This document shows, piece by piece, positions 25,042 to 33,214 of a stretch of DNA of 64,000 bases (position 1 is the first letter of the stretch; each line of letters begins with the position of its first letter). The stretch comes from Pleionea litopenaei. GTDB taxonomy: Bacteria; Pseudomonadota; Gammaproteobacteria; Enterobacterales; Kangiellaceae. The stretch is taken from positions 3,444,001 to 3,508,000 of the forward strand of contig NZ_CP133548.1 in NCBI RefSeq assembly GCF_031198435.1. Direction: 5' to 3'. A program made the position numbers and the translations under genes. Below the pieces are notes generated by a model that saw only the letters and a list, made by a program, of their open reading frames with translations, ran no database searches and was not told where the DNA came from.

Positions 25042-25947
25042 ATGAACCTCCCCAGTATAAAGCAATTACAATATTTGCTCGCCGTTTATAAAGAGCAAAA
25101 TTTTAATCGAGCGGCAGAGTCATGTCATATCAGCCAGTCAACTTTATCGGTTGCGATCAACAACTTAGAGGAATTGGTCGGGCAGCAACTGATTGAGCGT
25201 GATAATCGAAAATTAATGTTTACCGCGATGGGGGAACTGGTTGTTGAGCAGGCACGAATGATCATCGACCAAAGCCAGAATATGATGAAGTTAATCGCTG
25301 CTGATGGCGATGTTATGGCGGGAGAGGTTCGCCTCGGTTGCATTCCTACGATTGCGCCATTCTTGTTGCCAAAATTAGCGAAGAGAAGTCGTCAAGAGTA
25401 CCCATTGTTGCGGTTACGTTTAGTCGAAGATACCACCGCTCAATTATTAGCTCAGTTAGAGCGCGGTGAAATTGACGTAGCGATACTCGCCTTACCAATC
25501 GATACAGGAAGTTTTCATGTGATGACCGTTGGCCATGATCATTTCAAGTTAGTGGCCCATAAAAGCCGTCAAAGCGATCTCAAAAAATTGACCGATTTTG
25601 AAGATGTCCCTGACGGTAGTTTAATGTTACTTGAGAAAGAGCATTGTTTAAGAGGTCATGCTTTAGAGGCATGTCGCTTGTCAAAAACAGAGAAAATACA
25701 CCCATTTGAGGCGACTAGCCTGACCACATTGGTAACCATGTTAGAAGATGGTGAAGGGATTAGTTTTTTGCCCGATATGGCCATTGAAGCAGGTTTATTA
25801 AGAAATACTAACCTCATTGCGCTCGATATGCCGTTTGAAAATGCAGAGCGACAAATTGGTTTTATTTGGCGAAAAACCAGTTTTCGAGCGCAATGCTACC
25901 GAAATATCGGGTTGCTTGCTGAAAGTTTATTAAAACGCTCCAAATAG
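25042..25947 (+). CDS. oxyR: Hydrogen-peroxide-inducible regulator OxyR (LysR family)
   Basis: The protein (301 residues from ATG 25042) has the LysR N-terminal winged HTH (FNRAAESCHISQSTLSVAINNLE) and the OxyR redox loop LLEKEHCLRGHALEAC. The two cysteines (C202 and C211 from this start) are nine residues apart, exactly as C199 and C208 in E. coli OxyR. The ending EGISFLPDMA is also OxyR-like. Peroxide oxidises the pair to a disulfide and activates antioxidant genes. The frame's GTG 25036 is less likely, since AAAAGG (25031-25036) is well placed for ATG 25042. Confidence 0.9.
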   Translation: MNLPSIKQLQYLLAVYKEQNFNRAAESCHISQSTLSVAINNLEELVGQQLIERDNRKLMFTAMGELVVEQARMIIDQSQNMMKLIAADGDVMAGEVRLGCIPTIAPFLLPKLAKRSRQEYPLLRLRLVEDTTAQLLAQLERGEIDVAILALPIDTGSFHVMTVGHDHFKLVAHKSRQSDLKKLTDFEDVPDGSLMLLEKEHCLRGHALEACRLSKTEKIHPFEATSLTTLVTMLEDGEGISFLPDMAIEAGLLRNTNLIALDMPFENAERQIGFIWRKTSFRAQCYRNIGLLAESLLKRSK

Positions 25948-25964
25948 ACAAAGTAGAGGAGAGT

Positions 25965-26270
25965 ATGGTGCGAATTATTGTAGCCATGATTGGCGGGGCA
26001 ATTGCTGTGGTTTTGATCACTTTAGTGGCCGTTGGCATTTATGGGATGTTTCCAAGCGATGACGATAGCATGACCGTCACGCCGATTATTTTAGATGATG
26101 TTATGTCCGAGACCGACTACAAAATTGAAGGTCTAAATTGTAAATGCCAATCAGAGAAGCTGGAGTTTGAGCGTCAAGAAACATCCGATGGGCTTGGCTG
26201 TAAAGCGTCGGTGTTGTCTATGCGCCAACGGCAAGAGCTTCCTAAGTGCCAATTGCCAAACGCTTATTAA
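25965..26270 (+). CDS. Small membrane-anchored hypothetical protein
   Basis: I do not recognise this 101-residue protein. One N-terminal membrane helix (IIVAMIGGAIAVVLITLVAVGIYGMF) precedes an acidic periplasmic tail with four cysteines (NCKC, GCKA and KCQL). Those could form disulfides or bind metal or haem, although no CxxCH is present. It starts 17 bases after oxyR behind GAGGAGAG, suggesting co-transcription with oxyR, and is followed by a terminator. Confidence 0.6.
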   Translation: MVRIIVAMIGGAIAVVLITLVAVGIYGMFPSDDDSMTVTPIILDDVMSETDYKIEGLNCKCQSEKLEFERQETSDGLGCKASVLSMRQRQELPKCQLPNAY

Positions 26271-26278
26271 CGTATCCT

Positions 26279-26302
26279 AAAAGCCACCAGAGCGTGGCTT
26301 TT
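26279..26302 (+). terminator. Terminator after oxyR operon
   Basis: A 9-bp stem (AAAAGCCAC 26279-26287 with GTGGCTTTT 26294-26302) follows the small membrane protein gene. The T-run is only four bases and belongs to the stem, so strength is uncertain. Confidence 0.6.
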
Positions 26303-26459
26303 AAAGATTGATTCGTCTCACTTCGTCAGTTCAATGTTGCGTTGCGTAAAAGTGACCCTAAGTGGTTAGGATAAGTGAAAACTTAGATATAATTTTATGG
26401 ACTATCGCGTAATGCGTTGATTTATGCCGACTTTTCGTCGGTATTTTTTCAAGACTTAT

Positions 26460-26473
26460 TGACAGCGCTGTCA
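26460..26473. promoter_or_regulatory. NagR operator 1
   Basis: TGACAGCGCTGTCA is a perfect 14-base palindrome with the central CG typical of LacI-family sites. It agrees with the NagR motif reported for Shewanella and relatives (TGACARCGYTGTCA). The LacI-type regulator is encoded at 42291 in this window. Confidence 0.85.
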
Positions 26474-26539
26474 TAAAAGCGTTAAAAATATCGCAAAGCA
26501 CTTGCGGATAAAATTTAATCTGTGTAAGGTCAGTGCAAA

Positions 26540-26553
26540 TGACAGCGTTGTCA
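26540..26553. promoter_or_regulatory. NagR operator 2
   Basis: TGACAGCGTTGTCA differs by one base from operators 1 and 3. It is 83 bases before the receptor start and exactly 80 bases after operator 1. Confidence 0.85.
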
Positions 26554-26635
26554 TAAAAGGAATAATAAATGCCGGGGTAGTGAGAAGGCATGGTTAAGAA
26601 AATCAAAAACTAAAACTGAAAGAGGGATAAATCAA

Positions 26636-29263
26636 ATGGCTACACCTCAGTTTAAACGAAAAGTGATACCCCATTTAGTGGCGCTATCGCTTGCTTCCGC
26701 GGCGACTGGGCAAGTAATTGCTGCCGAGCCGGAAACACAAAAAGCCGAAGAGAAGACGGCCGACGTTACCATCACGGTGACGGGTTTGCGCGAAAGTTTA
26801 AAACGTAACCTTGCCGATAAGCGCGATGCGAATGCGGTGGTTGATGTGATTACCGCGCAAGACATTGGAAAGTTTCCAGATAAGAACATTGCCGAGTCTT
26901 TGCAACGAGTTCCTGGGGTCACGATTAACCGTGGTTTTGCCGGAGAAGGAAATGAGGTTTCTATTCGTGGTATGGATCCTCAATTGACTCAGACATTGGT
27001 AAATGGTCAGTTTGTTGCGTCAACCAGTTGGTTCTCACTGTCGTTCAACCGTCGTAGTTTTAACATGGATCTAATGCCGTCAGAGTTGGTCGAATCAGTG
27101 GTCGTGTATAAATCACCTGTTGCAGAACTTGATGAAGGTGGTTTAGGCGGTACGGTAATGTTGAATACTCGCAAACCTTTAGATTTAGATTCAGGAACCA
27201 TTTACGCGTCTGTTGAAGCCATGAAAAACTCTCTTGATAGTGACACAGGCGCTTCTGCAAGTGGATTATTTAGTTGGAAAAACGAGCAGGCGAACTTTGG
27301 TATTTTAGCAACGCTATCTACGGCAGAAACGGTCGGTCGTGGTAACAAAGCTGAGAATTATTGGGAAGAAGCTTGGTCGGCAGCAGGCATCGCTCAGTTT
27401 CGTCAAGATCGACAAAGAGACACGTTTGATATCAATGCGCAATTTGCACCAAGCGATCGATTAAGTATTGGTTTGCATTATTTTAATACTCAGTTGGATG
27501 CTCAGAATACCAATCAAAATTTCTTATTATTTAATCGTTCTGCGGATGTTGTTAATGGTAGCTCGGTAACTTCTCCCACAACAGGCGTGCCAATGGCTGG
27601 AACGTTAATTGGTGGAACCACCGCATCAGGTGGTTGGATGTTAGCGCAAGATGTTAATAGCCGTCGTCCGGAACTTGAGAGTGACTTAACCGACTTAACC
27701 TTTGATTACGATGGCGACACTTGGCGTTTTCATGGCTCGGTTGGGAATACCAGTGCTGAAGGCGGCAATGGTGGAAATGTAAACTCGCTTTGGGGAATTA
27801 ATGATACGGATGCACGTTGGCAAAACAACGGCGGAAATGTTTCGGTTGATTACGACTTTCTTGCCGCAACGGGTTTCTATCTTAACGTTAATAATCTCGA
27901 TTTATCAGACCCGTCATGGCAAACCAACTTAGCCATGTCGTTGAGTGAAGTCACCTTGTTTGATGAAGAAGATTGGTTGCAAGCTGATTTAGATTTTGAT
28001 GTCAGTTGGGGAGACTTTCATACCATTAAAGTTGGTATAAAAAGCCGTGATCATTCGTTTGGAAAAGCGCAAACAAACTACACGGTCGATGCTGCGGCGG
28101 TTATGGCTGGCGCATCAACATTAGGTGACAGTGGTTACTTTAATGGACCGATTGATATTGATGGTGGCGTTTTAGTCGGTGGCTCTGAAGGCAGCATTGC
28201 AGGCGTTGGATTAAATTTTGACTCTGCGGTTCGGAATAACGTGACCGGCAGCGAATATCTTTACGCCGCATACGGTGAGGTTCAAGAAAAGATAACAGCA
28301 ATGTATCTGCAAGGTGATTTCTCCGGTGATAAATTCCGCGGTAATATCGGATTCCGTTACGTGAAAACGGACGTCGAAGGTTCTACCTACGCGGACCCTC
28401 TCGATCAGAACTCATTGTTTGCTCGCGAAGCCAATTATTCGGATGTTCTACCAAGCTTTAACTTTGCTTACGACTTCGAAGAAGATACCTTGTTCAGAAT
28501 GTCGATTGCAAAAGTGATGAGTCGTCCAGCCTACAGCACTCTTAATCCTGCACTTTCAGCGATTAATCCAACAGCTAACACGGCGTCTTCGGGTAATGTT
28601 GGTATTGATCCTTTCCGAGCAACGCAAATCGACTTAGGTGTAGAACATTACTTTGGTGACAATAATTTTGTGGGTGTTGCCTTATTTGTAAAAGACATTA
28701 AGTCTTTTGGTAGCTCAGGAACCATTACCGACTTGGTTTATGAGCCAAATGGCGACTTGAATGCACCGAATGATCTTGAGCCTTATACGCTAACGGTTCC
28801 AACACAAGGAACTCAAGGTCAAGTTCAAGGTGTTGAGTTTAACTATCAAAAAATGTTTGGCAATTTCGGTGTGCTAGCTAACCTTACGTTATCGGACAGT
28901 GAGGGACGCACCGAAGCTGGAGATGTCGCATCACTACCGGGCCAGTCAGACACGTCGTATAACATTACTGGTTTTTATCAAACGGATTTGATCGAAACTC
29001 GATTGGCTTACACCTATCGCGATGAGTTTTTAGCTGAGGGTACTGCTTTTGGTAATGCTTTGGATGTGTTTGATGATCAAGCTTACTTAGATCTTAGCGT
29101 CACTTGGCATGCGACGGATACCATCGATGTTACGTTTCAAGGCGTTAACCTAACGGATGAAGTGACTGTGCAGTCGCACAATCCAATCAGTAGCCTTGGA
29201 TCAAATCGTGTAACTACAGCTAATGGAAAGCGTTTCTTCCTTGGTGCATCGGTTCGATTTTAA
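26636..29263 (+). CDS. TonB-dependent outer-membrane receptor, chito-oligosaccharide/GlcNAc type
   Basis: The 875-residue protein has a signal peptide ending near AAE, a plug domain (about 55-175: ITAQDIGKFPDKNIAESLQRVPGVTI, then NEVSIRGMDPQLTQTLVNG) and a 22-strand-type barrel ending in RFFLGASVRF with the expected terminal Phe. The plug signature is that of the sugar-linked receptor subfamily common in Xanthomonas, Caulobacter and Alteromonadales. Two NagR-type operators precede it and GlcNAc catabolic genes follow, so chitin oligosaccharides or GlcNAc are the inferred ligands. AGAGGGA supports the start. The TPR/TonB genes at the left edge of the window could supply energy but are not linked directly. 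Confidence 0.88.
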   Translation: MATPQFKRKVIPHLVALSLASAATGQVIAAEPETQKAEEKTADVTITVTGLRESLKRNLADKRDANAVVDVITAQDIGKFPDKNIAESLQRVPGVTINRGFAGEGNEVSIRGMDPQLTQTLVNGQFVASTSWFSLSFNRRSFNMDLMPSELVESVVVYKSPVAELDEGGLGGTVMLNTRKPLDLDSGTIYASVEAMKNSLDSDTGASASGLFSWKNEQANFGILATLSTAETVGRGNKAENYWEEAWSAAGIAQFRQDRQRDTFDINAQFAPSDRLSIGLHYFNTQLDAQNTNQNFLLFNRSADVVNGSSVTSPTTGVPMAGTLIGGTTASGGWMLAQDVNSRRPELESDLTDLTFDYDGDTWRFHGSVGNTSAEGGNGGNVNSLWGINDTDARWQNNGGNVSVDYDFLAATGFYLNVNNLDLSDPSWQTNLAMSLSEVTLFDEEDWLQADLDFDVSWGDFHTIKVGIKSRDHSFGKAQTNYTVDAAAVMAGASTLGDSGYFNGPIDIDGGVLVGGSEGSIAGVGLNFDSAVRNNVTGSEYLYAAYGEVQEKITAMYLQGDFSGDKFRGNIGFRYVKTDVEGSTYADPLDQNSLFAREANYSDVLPSFNFAYDFEEDTLFRMSIAKVMSRPAYSTLNPALSAINPTANTASSGNVGIDPFRATQIDLGVEHYFGDNNFVGVALFVKDIKSFGSSGTITDLVYEPNGDLNAPNDLEPYTLTVPTQGTQGQVQGVEFNYQKMFGNFGVLANLTLSDSEGRTEAGDVASLPGQSDTSYNITGFYQTDLIETRLAYTYRDEFLAEGTAFGNALDVFDDQAYLDLSVTWHATDTIDVTFQGVNLTDEVTVQSHNPISSLGSNRVTTANGKRFFLGASVRF

Positions 29264-29271
29264 GATGCCAG

Positions 29272-29301
29272 CGGGGAGCAGAGTTTTGCTCCCCGTTCTT
29301 T
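29272..29301 (+). terminator. Hairpin terminator/attenuator after the receptor gene
   Basis: A 9-bp GC-rich stem (CGGGGAGCA with TGCTCCCCG) with a 6-base loop is followed by TTCTTT. It could end most receptor transcripts while letting some reach the halogenase-like genes. Confidence 0.75.
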
Positions 29302-29365
29302 ACACTAGATTTACTCTTCTTTGATACTGTAGTCTTGAGCTGTGTTTAAAAGTGACAAGTAAGTT

Positions 29366-30931
29366 ATGCGAAATAAAAAAATTCAACGCATTGTTATCGT
29401 GGGTGGTGGAACCGCTGGTTGGTTAACCGCAGCTAAGCTCGCTAAGCGTTTTAATTGTCGTTATTCGCAATCTGTGCAAGTTACTTTAATTGAATCGCCT
29501 GATATTCCAACCATTGGTGTAGGAGAAGGCACATGGCCAACGATGCGCAAAACGCTCATGGAACTTGGCGTATCAGAGAGTCTTTTTATGGCGAAATGTT
29601 CCGCAACGTTTAAGCAAGGAACACGTTTTAATGATTGGCTGCATGAACCAAATGAAAAAAAACGCCATCATTATTACCACATGTTTTCATCGACGGTCGA
29701 TCCTGCTGATTTTAATTTAGCGCCCTATTGGTGTAAACATTTTGTTGAGTCAGTATCTGATACACCCTTGACCTATGCAGACATGGTGACTGCTCAAGCG
29801 GCTGTGTGTAGAGAGGGATTGGCACCAAAACTAATAACCCACCGCGAGTACGACGGCGTATTGAATTATGCTTATCATTTAGATGCTGGTAAGTTCGCTG
29901 AGCTACTGCAAAGTCATGCAACAGAAGTTTTAGGCGTCGTACATATTCGCTCCAATGTTACGCAAGTTGCTTTAAATGATGTTGGTGACATTCGTCATGT
30001 CAAACTGAACGATGAGCAAAGGATCGAAGGGGATTTTTTTATCGATTGTAGTGGCTTTCGGTGCTTGCTATTAGGCGAGGCAATGGGCATTGAATTTATG
30101 GATATGTCTAACCAGCTATTGACTGACCGAGCCATCGCCATTCAAGTTCCTTATGAAGATGAAACACAGAACATTGCTTGTCAAACTAACTCTACTGCAC
30201 AGACAGCCGGGTGGATATGGGATATAGGGCTGTACAATCGAAGAGGGACTGGACATGTTTACTCTTCTCATCACCTTTCAGATGATCTCGCAGAAGAACA
30301 ACTGCGCTCATATATTGGCGATGTAAGTGCTGAGCTCAGCGCAAAAATGATCAAAATGCGAATCGGTTATCGAGAGAAATTTTGGCATAAGAATTGTGTT
30401 GCTATCGGTATGTCTGCCGCCTTTATTGAGCCTCTTGAAGCCTCGGCCATATTTTTAATTGAAGCCGCAGGTAATATGTTATGCGAACTCATTCCAGAGA
30501 CAAACGAGCAACTTAAATCAGCAGAAACAATATTCAATCATTCGATGTTGCAACGTTGGCTGAAAACGCGAGACTTTATAAAAATGCATTATTTACTCTC
30601 GCGTAGAAGCAGCGACTTTTGGCGTGATAATCAATCACCAGAAACAGTTTCTGACTCACTCCAAGCCAAACTAGAGCGTTGGCGCTACGAGCCCATGAGT
30701 AAGTACGAGTTTGATAGTGTCTTTGAGCCATTCCCACAAGAAAGTTACCAATATGTTTTTTACGGTATGCTTAACGAATATACCGACTTTGGAACTCATT
30801 ATTTTGAACAACAAAAAGCACGCAGTATTGTTTTAAGAACACAAACTGCGCAAAAAGAGTTATCCATACAGTTGATGAACCATCGAGATCTATTGACGAA
30901 GGTGTATCACTATGGATTCCAAAAAATATAA
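29366..30931 (+). CDS. Flavin-dependent tryptophan-halogenase-family protein (first copy)
   Basis: The 521-residue protein has the FAD-binding GGGTAGW (13-19), the family lysine in ATFKQGT (K83) and the catalytic glutamate region FIEPLEASAIF (E358). The second signature W-x-W-x-I-P is present only as WIWDIG (W283, W285, I287, G288), so the proline is replaced. Related proteins recur in sugar-utilisation loci beside TonB receptors and SapC proteins, where no halogenated product is known. The gene is one of two paralogues flanking sapC here. It may instead act on a sugar or cell-surface substrate; that is unproven. Confidence 0.82.
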   Translation: MRNKKIQRIVIVGGGTAGWLTAAKLAKRFNCRYSQSVQVTLIESPDIPTIGVGEGTWPTMRKTLMELGVSESLFMAKCSATFKQGTRFNDWLHEPNEKKRHHYYHMFSSTVDPADFNLAPYWCKHFVESVSDTPLTYADMVTAQAAVCREGLAPKLITHREYDGVLNYAYHLDAGKFAELLQSHATEVLGVVHIRSNVTQVALNDVGDIRHVKLNDEQRIEGDFFIDCSGFRCLLLGEAMGIEFMDMSNQLLTDRAIAIQVPYEDETQNIACQTNSTAQTAGWIWDIGLYNRRGTGHVYSSHHLSDDLAEEQLRSYIGDVSAELSAKMIKMRIGYREKFWHKNCVAIGMSAAFIEPLEASAIFLIEAAGNMLCELIPETNEQLKSAETIFNHSMLQRWLKTRDFIKMHYLLSRRSSDFWRDNQSPETVSDSLQAKLERWRYEPMSKYEFDSVFEPFPQESYQYVFYGMLNEYTDFGTHYFEQQKARSIVLRTQTAQKELSIQLMNHRDLLTKVYHYGFQKI

Positions 30932-30945
30932 AGCAGGTTACCAAC

Positions 30946-31644
30946 ATGACACAGTACATTCCTTTAAATCATACTCAACATGCGTCTCTAAAGTGGCGGT
31001 CAGTTGATACCGCTGCAGAGTTTCTAAATCGACAAACCGTTGCCATCAATATATTTGAGTTTCCCCAGTTGCAAGCGGACTTTCCACTCTGTTTTGCGAA
31101 AGACTCTGAGACGGGGCAGTTAAGAGCCGTTGCTTTGATGAGTCTAACGGACAATCAGCCAAATGCGTTTATCGAAAACGGTCAATGGACAGTAAGTACA
31201 CTGCCAACCTCAGTGCAATTGCATCCCTTTGCTCTCTTGCCCGTAGATGATGAGTCCAGACAGATGATGGTGTGTTTTGATGCAACCTCGTCGCAACTTA
31301 ATGATGCTGAGGGGGAAACGCTATTTTCTTCGCAGGGAGAACAAACGTCTGTGATGAAAAAACTAATAAATTTACTCGAAGAACAACATCAGAGAACCGA
31401 ACAGACGCAAAACTTTATTCAGATAATGTTAGAAAACGATTTGATCGAGAAAAAGACCTTAGAATTTACGTTGTCAAGCGGTCAATGCACTCTCGATGGA
31501 TTGTATTGGATTGATGAGGCGAGATTAAATGAAATGGCCGATAAGGATTTTCTTGAATTAAAGCGATTAGGTTATTTACCCGTGATTTATGCGGCACTTT
31601 TGTCGATGAAAAATATCTCAAAACTTTTAGCAGCTCAGAGTTAA
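30946..31644 (+). CDS. SapC-family protein
   Basis: The 232-residue protein matches the SapC family by its opening (YIPLNHTQHASLKWR), the central FPLCFAKDSETGQLRAVALMSL and HPFALLPVDD, and the closing LYWIDEARLNEMADKDFLELKRLGYLPVIYAALLSM. Despite the name this is unrelated to the SapC permease of peptide ABC transporters. Family members repeatedly co-occur with TonB receptors and halogenase-like proteins in sugar loci; the biochemical role is unknown. It has no signal peptide. The intervals are 14 bases to the upstream gene and 4 bases to the downstream one, so the three form one unit. Confidence 0.85.
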   Translation: MTQYIPLNHTQHASLKWRSVDTAAEFLNRQTVAINIFEFPQLQADFPLCFAKDSETGQLRAVALMSLTDNQPNAFIENGQWTVSTLPTSVQLHPFALLPVDDESRQMMVCFDATSSQLNDAEGETLFSSQGEQTSVMKKLINLLEEQHQRTEQTQNFIQIMLENDLIEKKTLEFTLSSGQCTLDGLYWIDEARLNEMADKDFLELKRLGYLPVIYAALLSMKNISKLLAAQS

Positions 31645-31648
31645 AACT

Positions 31649-33214
31649 ATGCCAGACGAGCCAATAATTAATAAAGTGTTAATTGTCGGTGGCGGTACCG
31701 CTGGCTGGTTAACCGCTGCAATACTTGCTCATCAGTTAAACTCGAAAGGCAGTGACTCGGTTAAGATTACTTTAGTTGAGTCTCCAGATATTCCCATTCT
31801 CGGTGTAGGAGAGGGTACATGGCCGAATTTACGCTCAACGTTACAAAAAATTGGCGTAGATGAAACTGACTTTATACGACAATGTGATGCAACCTTTAAA
31901 CAAGGCTCTGAGTTTATTAATTTCAATCAACCAATTAATGATACTGTTCATCGTTATTTTCACCCGCTGAGCGCAGTTTATCATTCAGCTTACGATATGA
32001 ACTTAGTTCCATATTGGCTAAAGAAGTCTTTCGTTGAAAAGAAACAATACGATGAGACAGTAGCGACGCAAGCCTTTACTTGCAGAGAAGGCTTTGCGCC
32101 AAAGAAAATCACCACACCCGCCTATCACGCTATCTTAAATTATTCCTATCATTTGGATGCAGGAAAGTTTGCGTCATTCTTAACCGAACATTGTGTCAGC
32201 CATCTGGGCGTTGAACATATATCGGCAAATGTCATTGATGTAAATGTCGATGAAGATGGTTTTATTCGTTCTGTGATGACTGATCAAAAAGGCATGCTTA
32301 ATGCGGATTTTTTTGTCGATTGTAGCGGCAGTCGAGGTTTGCTAATTGAGGGAGCGCTAAAGGTTCCTTGGATTGATATTAAGGACAAAATATTTAACGA
32401 TAGCGCACTGGCAGTTCAAGTACCTTACGATGATCCCATGCACCCTATTGCTACTCACACCATCGCGACTGCTCAATCAGCAGGATGGGTTTGGGATATC
32501 GGCTTGCGTCACCGTCGAGGAGTTGGGCATGTATATTCAAGTGATTACACGAATGAGGCCGAGGCGTATAAGGCATTAGAAAGTTACGTCGGAAACAGCA
32601 TCAATAAACTATCCGTGCGTTCATTAAAAATGAAAACGGGGGTAAGGCAAACATTTTTCAAAAATAACTGTGTTGCTATTGGCATGTCGGCAGCCTTTAT
32701 TGAACCGCTTGAAGCCTCTGCAATTTTTCTAATCGATGCTGCGGCCACCATGCTTGCCGACCAGTTTCCTAGATTAAAGGTGTCACTGCCATTGGTGAGT
32801 AAAAAGTTTAACTCTACGTTTGCTTTGCGCTGGGATAAAACACTGGATTTTATCAAATTGCATTATTGTATTTCAAATCGTCGAGATTCGGAGTATTGGA
32901 TCGATAATTGTTCAGAGAGAACAATTCCTGACAGCTTGAAAGAGAAACTCGCACATTGGCAATATCATCCCCCGAGCAAGTACGATTTTGACTATGCTTA
33001 TGAACCCTTCGTACTCGATAGTTACTTATTTGTTTTATATGGCATGCAGTTTAAAACCGAAATATCATCAAATTTAAGTGCATTTCAAGATGACGTTCTT
33101 GCTGAGCAACACTTCAGTTCAGTTCGAAAGATGAACGAACAACTAGCTAGAGAACTACCTCGGCAACGAGAGTTAATTGAAAAAGTAAATCGGTATGGAT
33201 TTCAAACGGTATAA
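31649..33214 (+). CDS. Flavin-dependent tryptophan-halogenase-family protein (second copy)
   Basis: This 521-residue paralogue of the 29366 gene, identical in length, keeps GGGTAGW (14-20), K84 in ATFKQGS and the glutamate region FIEPLEASAIF (E355). The motif is again WVWDIG (W280, W282, I284, G285), with glycine in place of proline. The two copies agree along their entire length, so they arose by duplication or were acquired as a pair. The stop overlaps the hexosaminidase start by one base (TAATG), indicating translational coupling to a secreted sugar hydrolase. Confidence 0.82.
   Translation: MPDEPIINKVLIVGGGTAGWLTAAILAHQLNSKGSDSVKITLVESPDIPILGVGEGTWPNLRSTLQKIGVDETDFIRQCDATFKQGSEFINFNQPINDTVHRYFHPLSAVYHSAYDMNLVPYWLKKSFVEKKQYDETVATQAFTCREGFAPKKITTPAYHAILNYSYHLDAGKFASFLTEHCVSHLGVEHISANVIDVNVDEDGFIRSVMTDQKGMLNADFFVDCSGSRGLLIEGALKVPWIDIKDKIFNDSALAVQVPYDDPMHPIATHTIATAQSAGWVWDIGLRHRRGVGHVYSSDYTNEAEAYKALESYVGNSINKLSVRSLKMKTGVRQTFFKNNCVAIGMSAAFIEPLEASAIFLIDAAATMLADQFPRLKVSLPLVSKKFNSTFALRWDKTLDFIKLHYCISNRRDSEYWIDNCSERTIPDSLKEKLAHWQYHPPSKYDFDYAYEPFVLDSYLFVLYGMQFKTEISSNLSAFQDDVLAEQHFSSVRKMNEQLARELPRQRELIEKVNRYGFQTV

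Larger units (their letters stand above)
26271..26635. promoter_or_regulatory. Control region of the chitin/GlcNAc receptor operon
   Basis: This 365-base gap contains the terminator of the oxyR unit, two NagR operators (26460-26473 and 26540-26553, exactly 80 bases apart) and the ribosome site AGAGGGA at 26621-26627. A weak candidate promoter, TTGCGG (26502-26507) with TAAGGT (26525-26530) at 17-base spacing, would lie between the operators. No credible gene was seen. Confidence 0.65.

Noticed and set aside
26358-26606. Minus-strand frame in the receptor control region
   Set aside because: It covers both NagR operators and has no ribosome site or family match.
30946-31644. SapC as a peptide ABC-transporter permease
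   Set aside because: There are no membrane helices; the family shares only the name.
29366-33214. Antibiotic-type halogenase gene cluster
   Set aside because: No peptide synthetase, polyketide synthase or amino-acid-activating gene is nearby; neighbours are GlcNAc catabolic genes.
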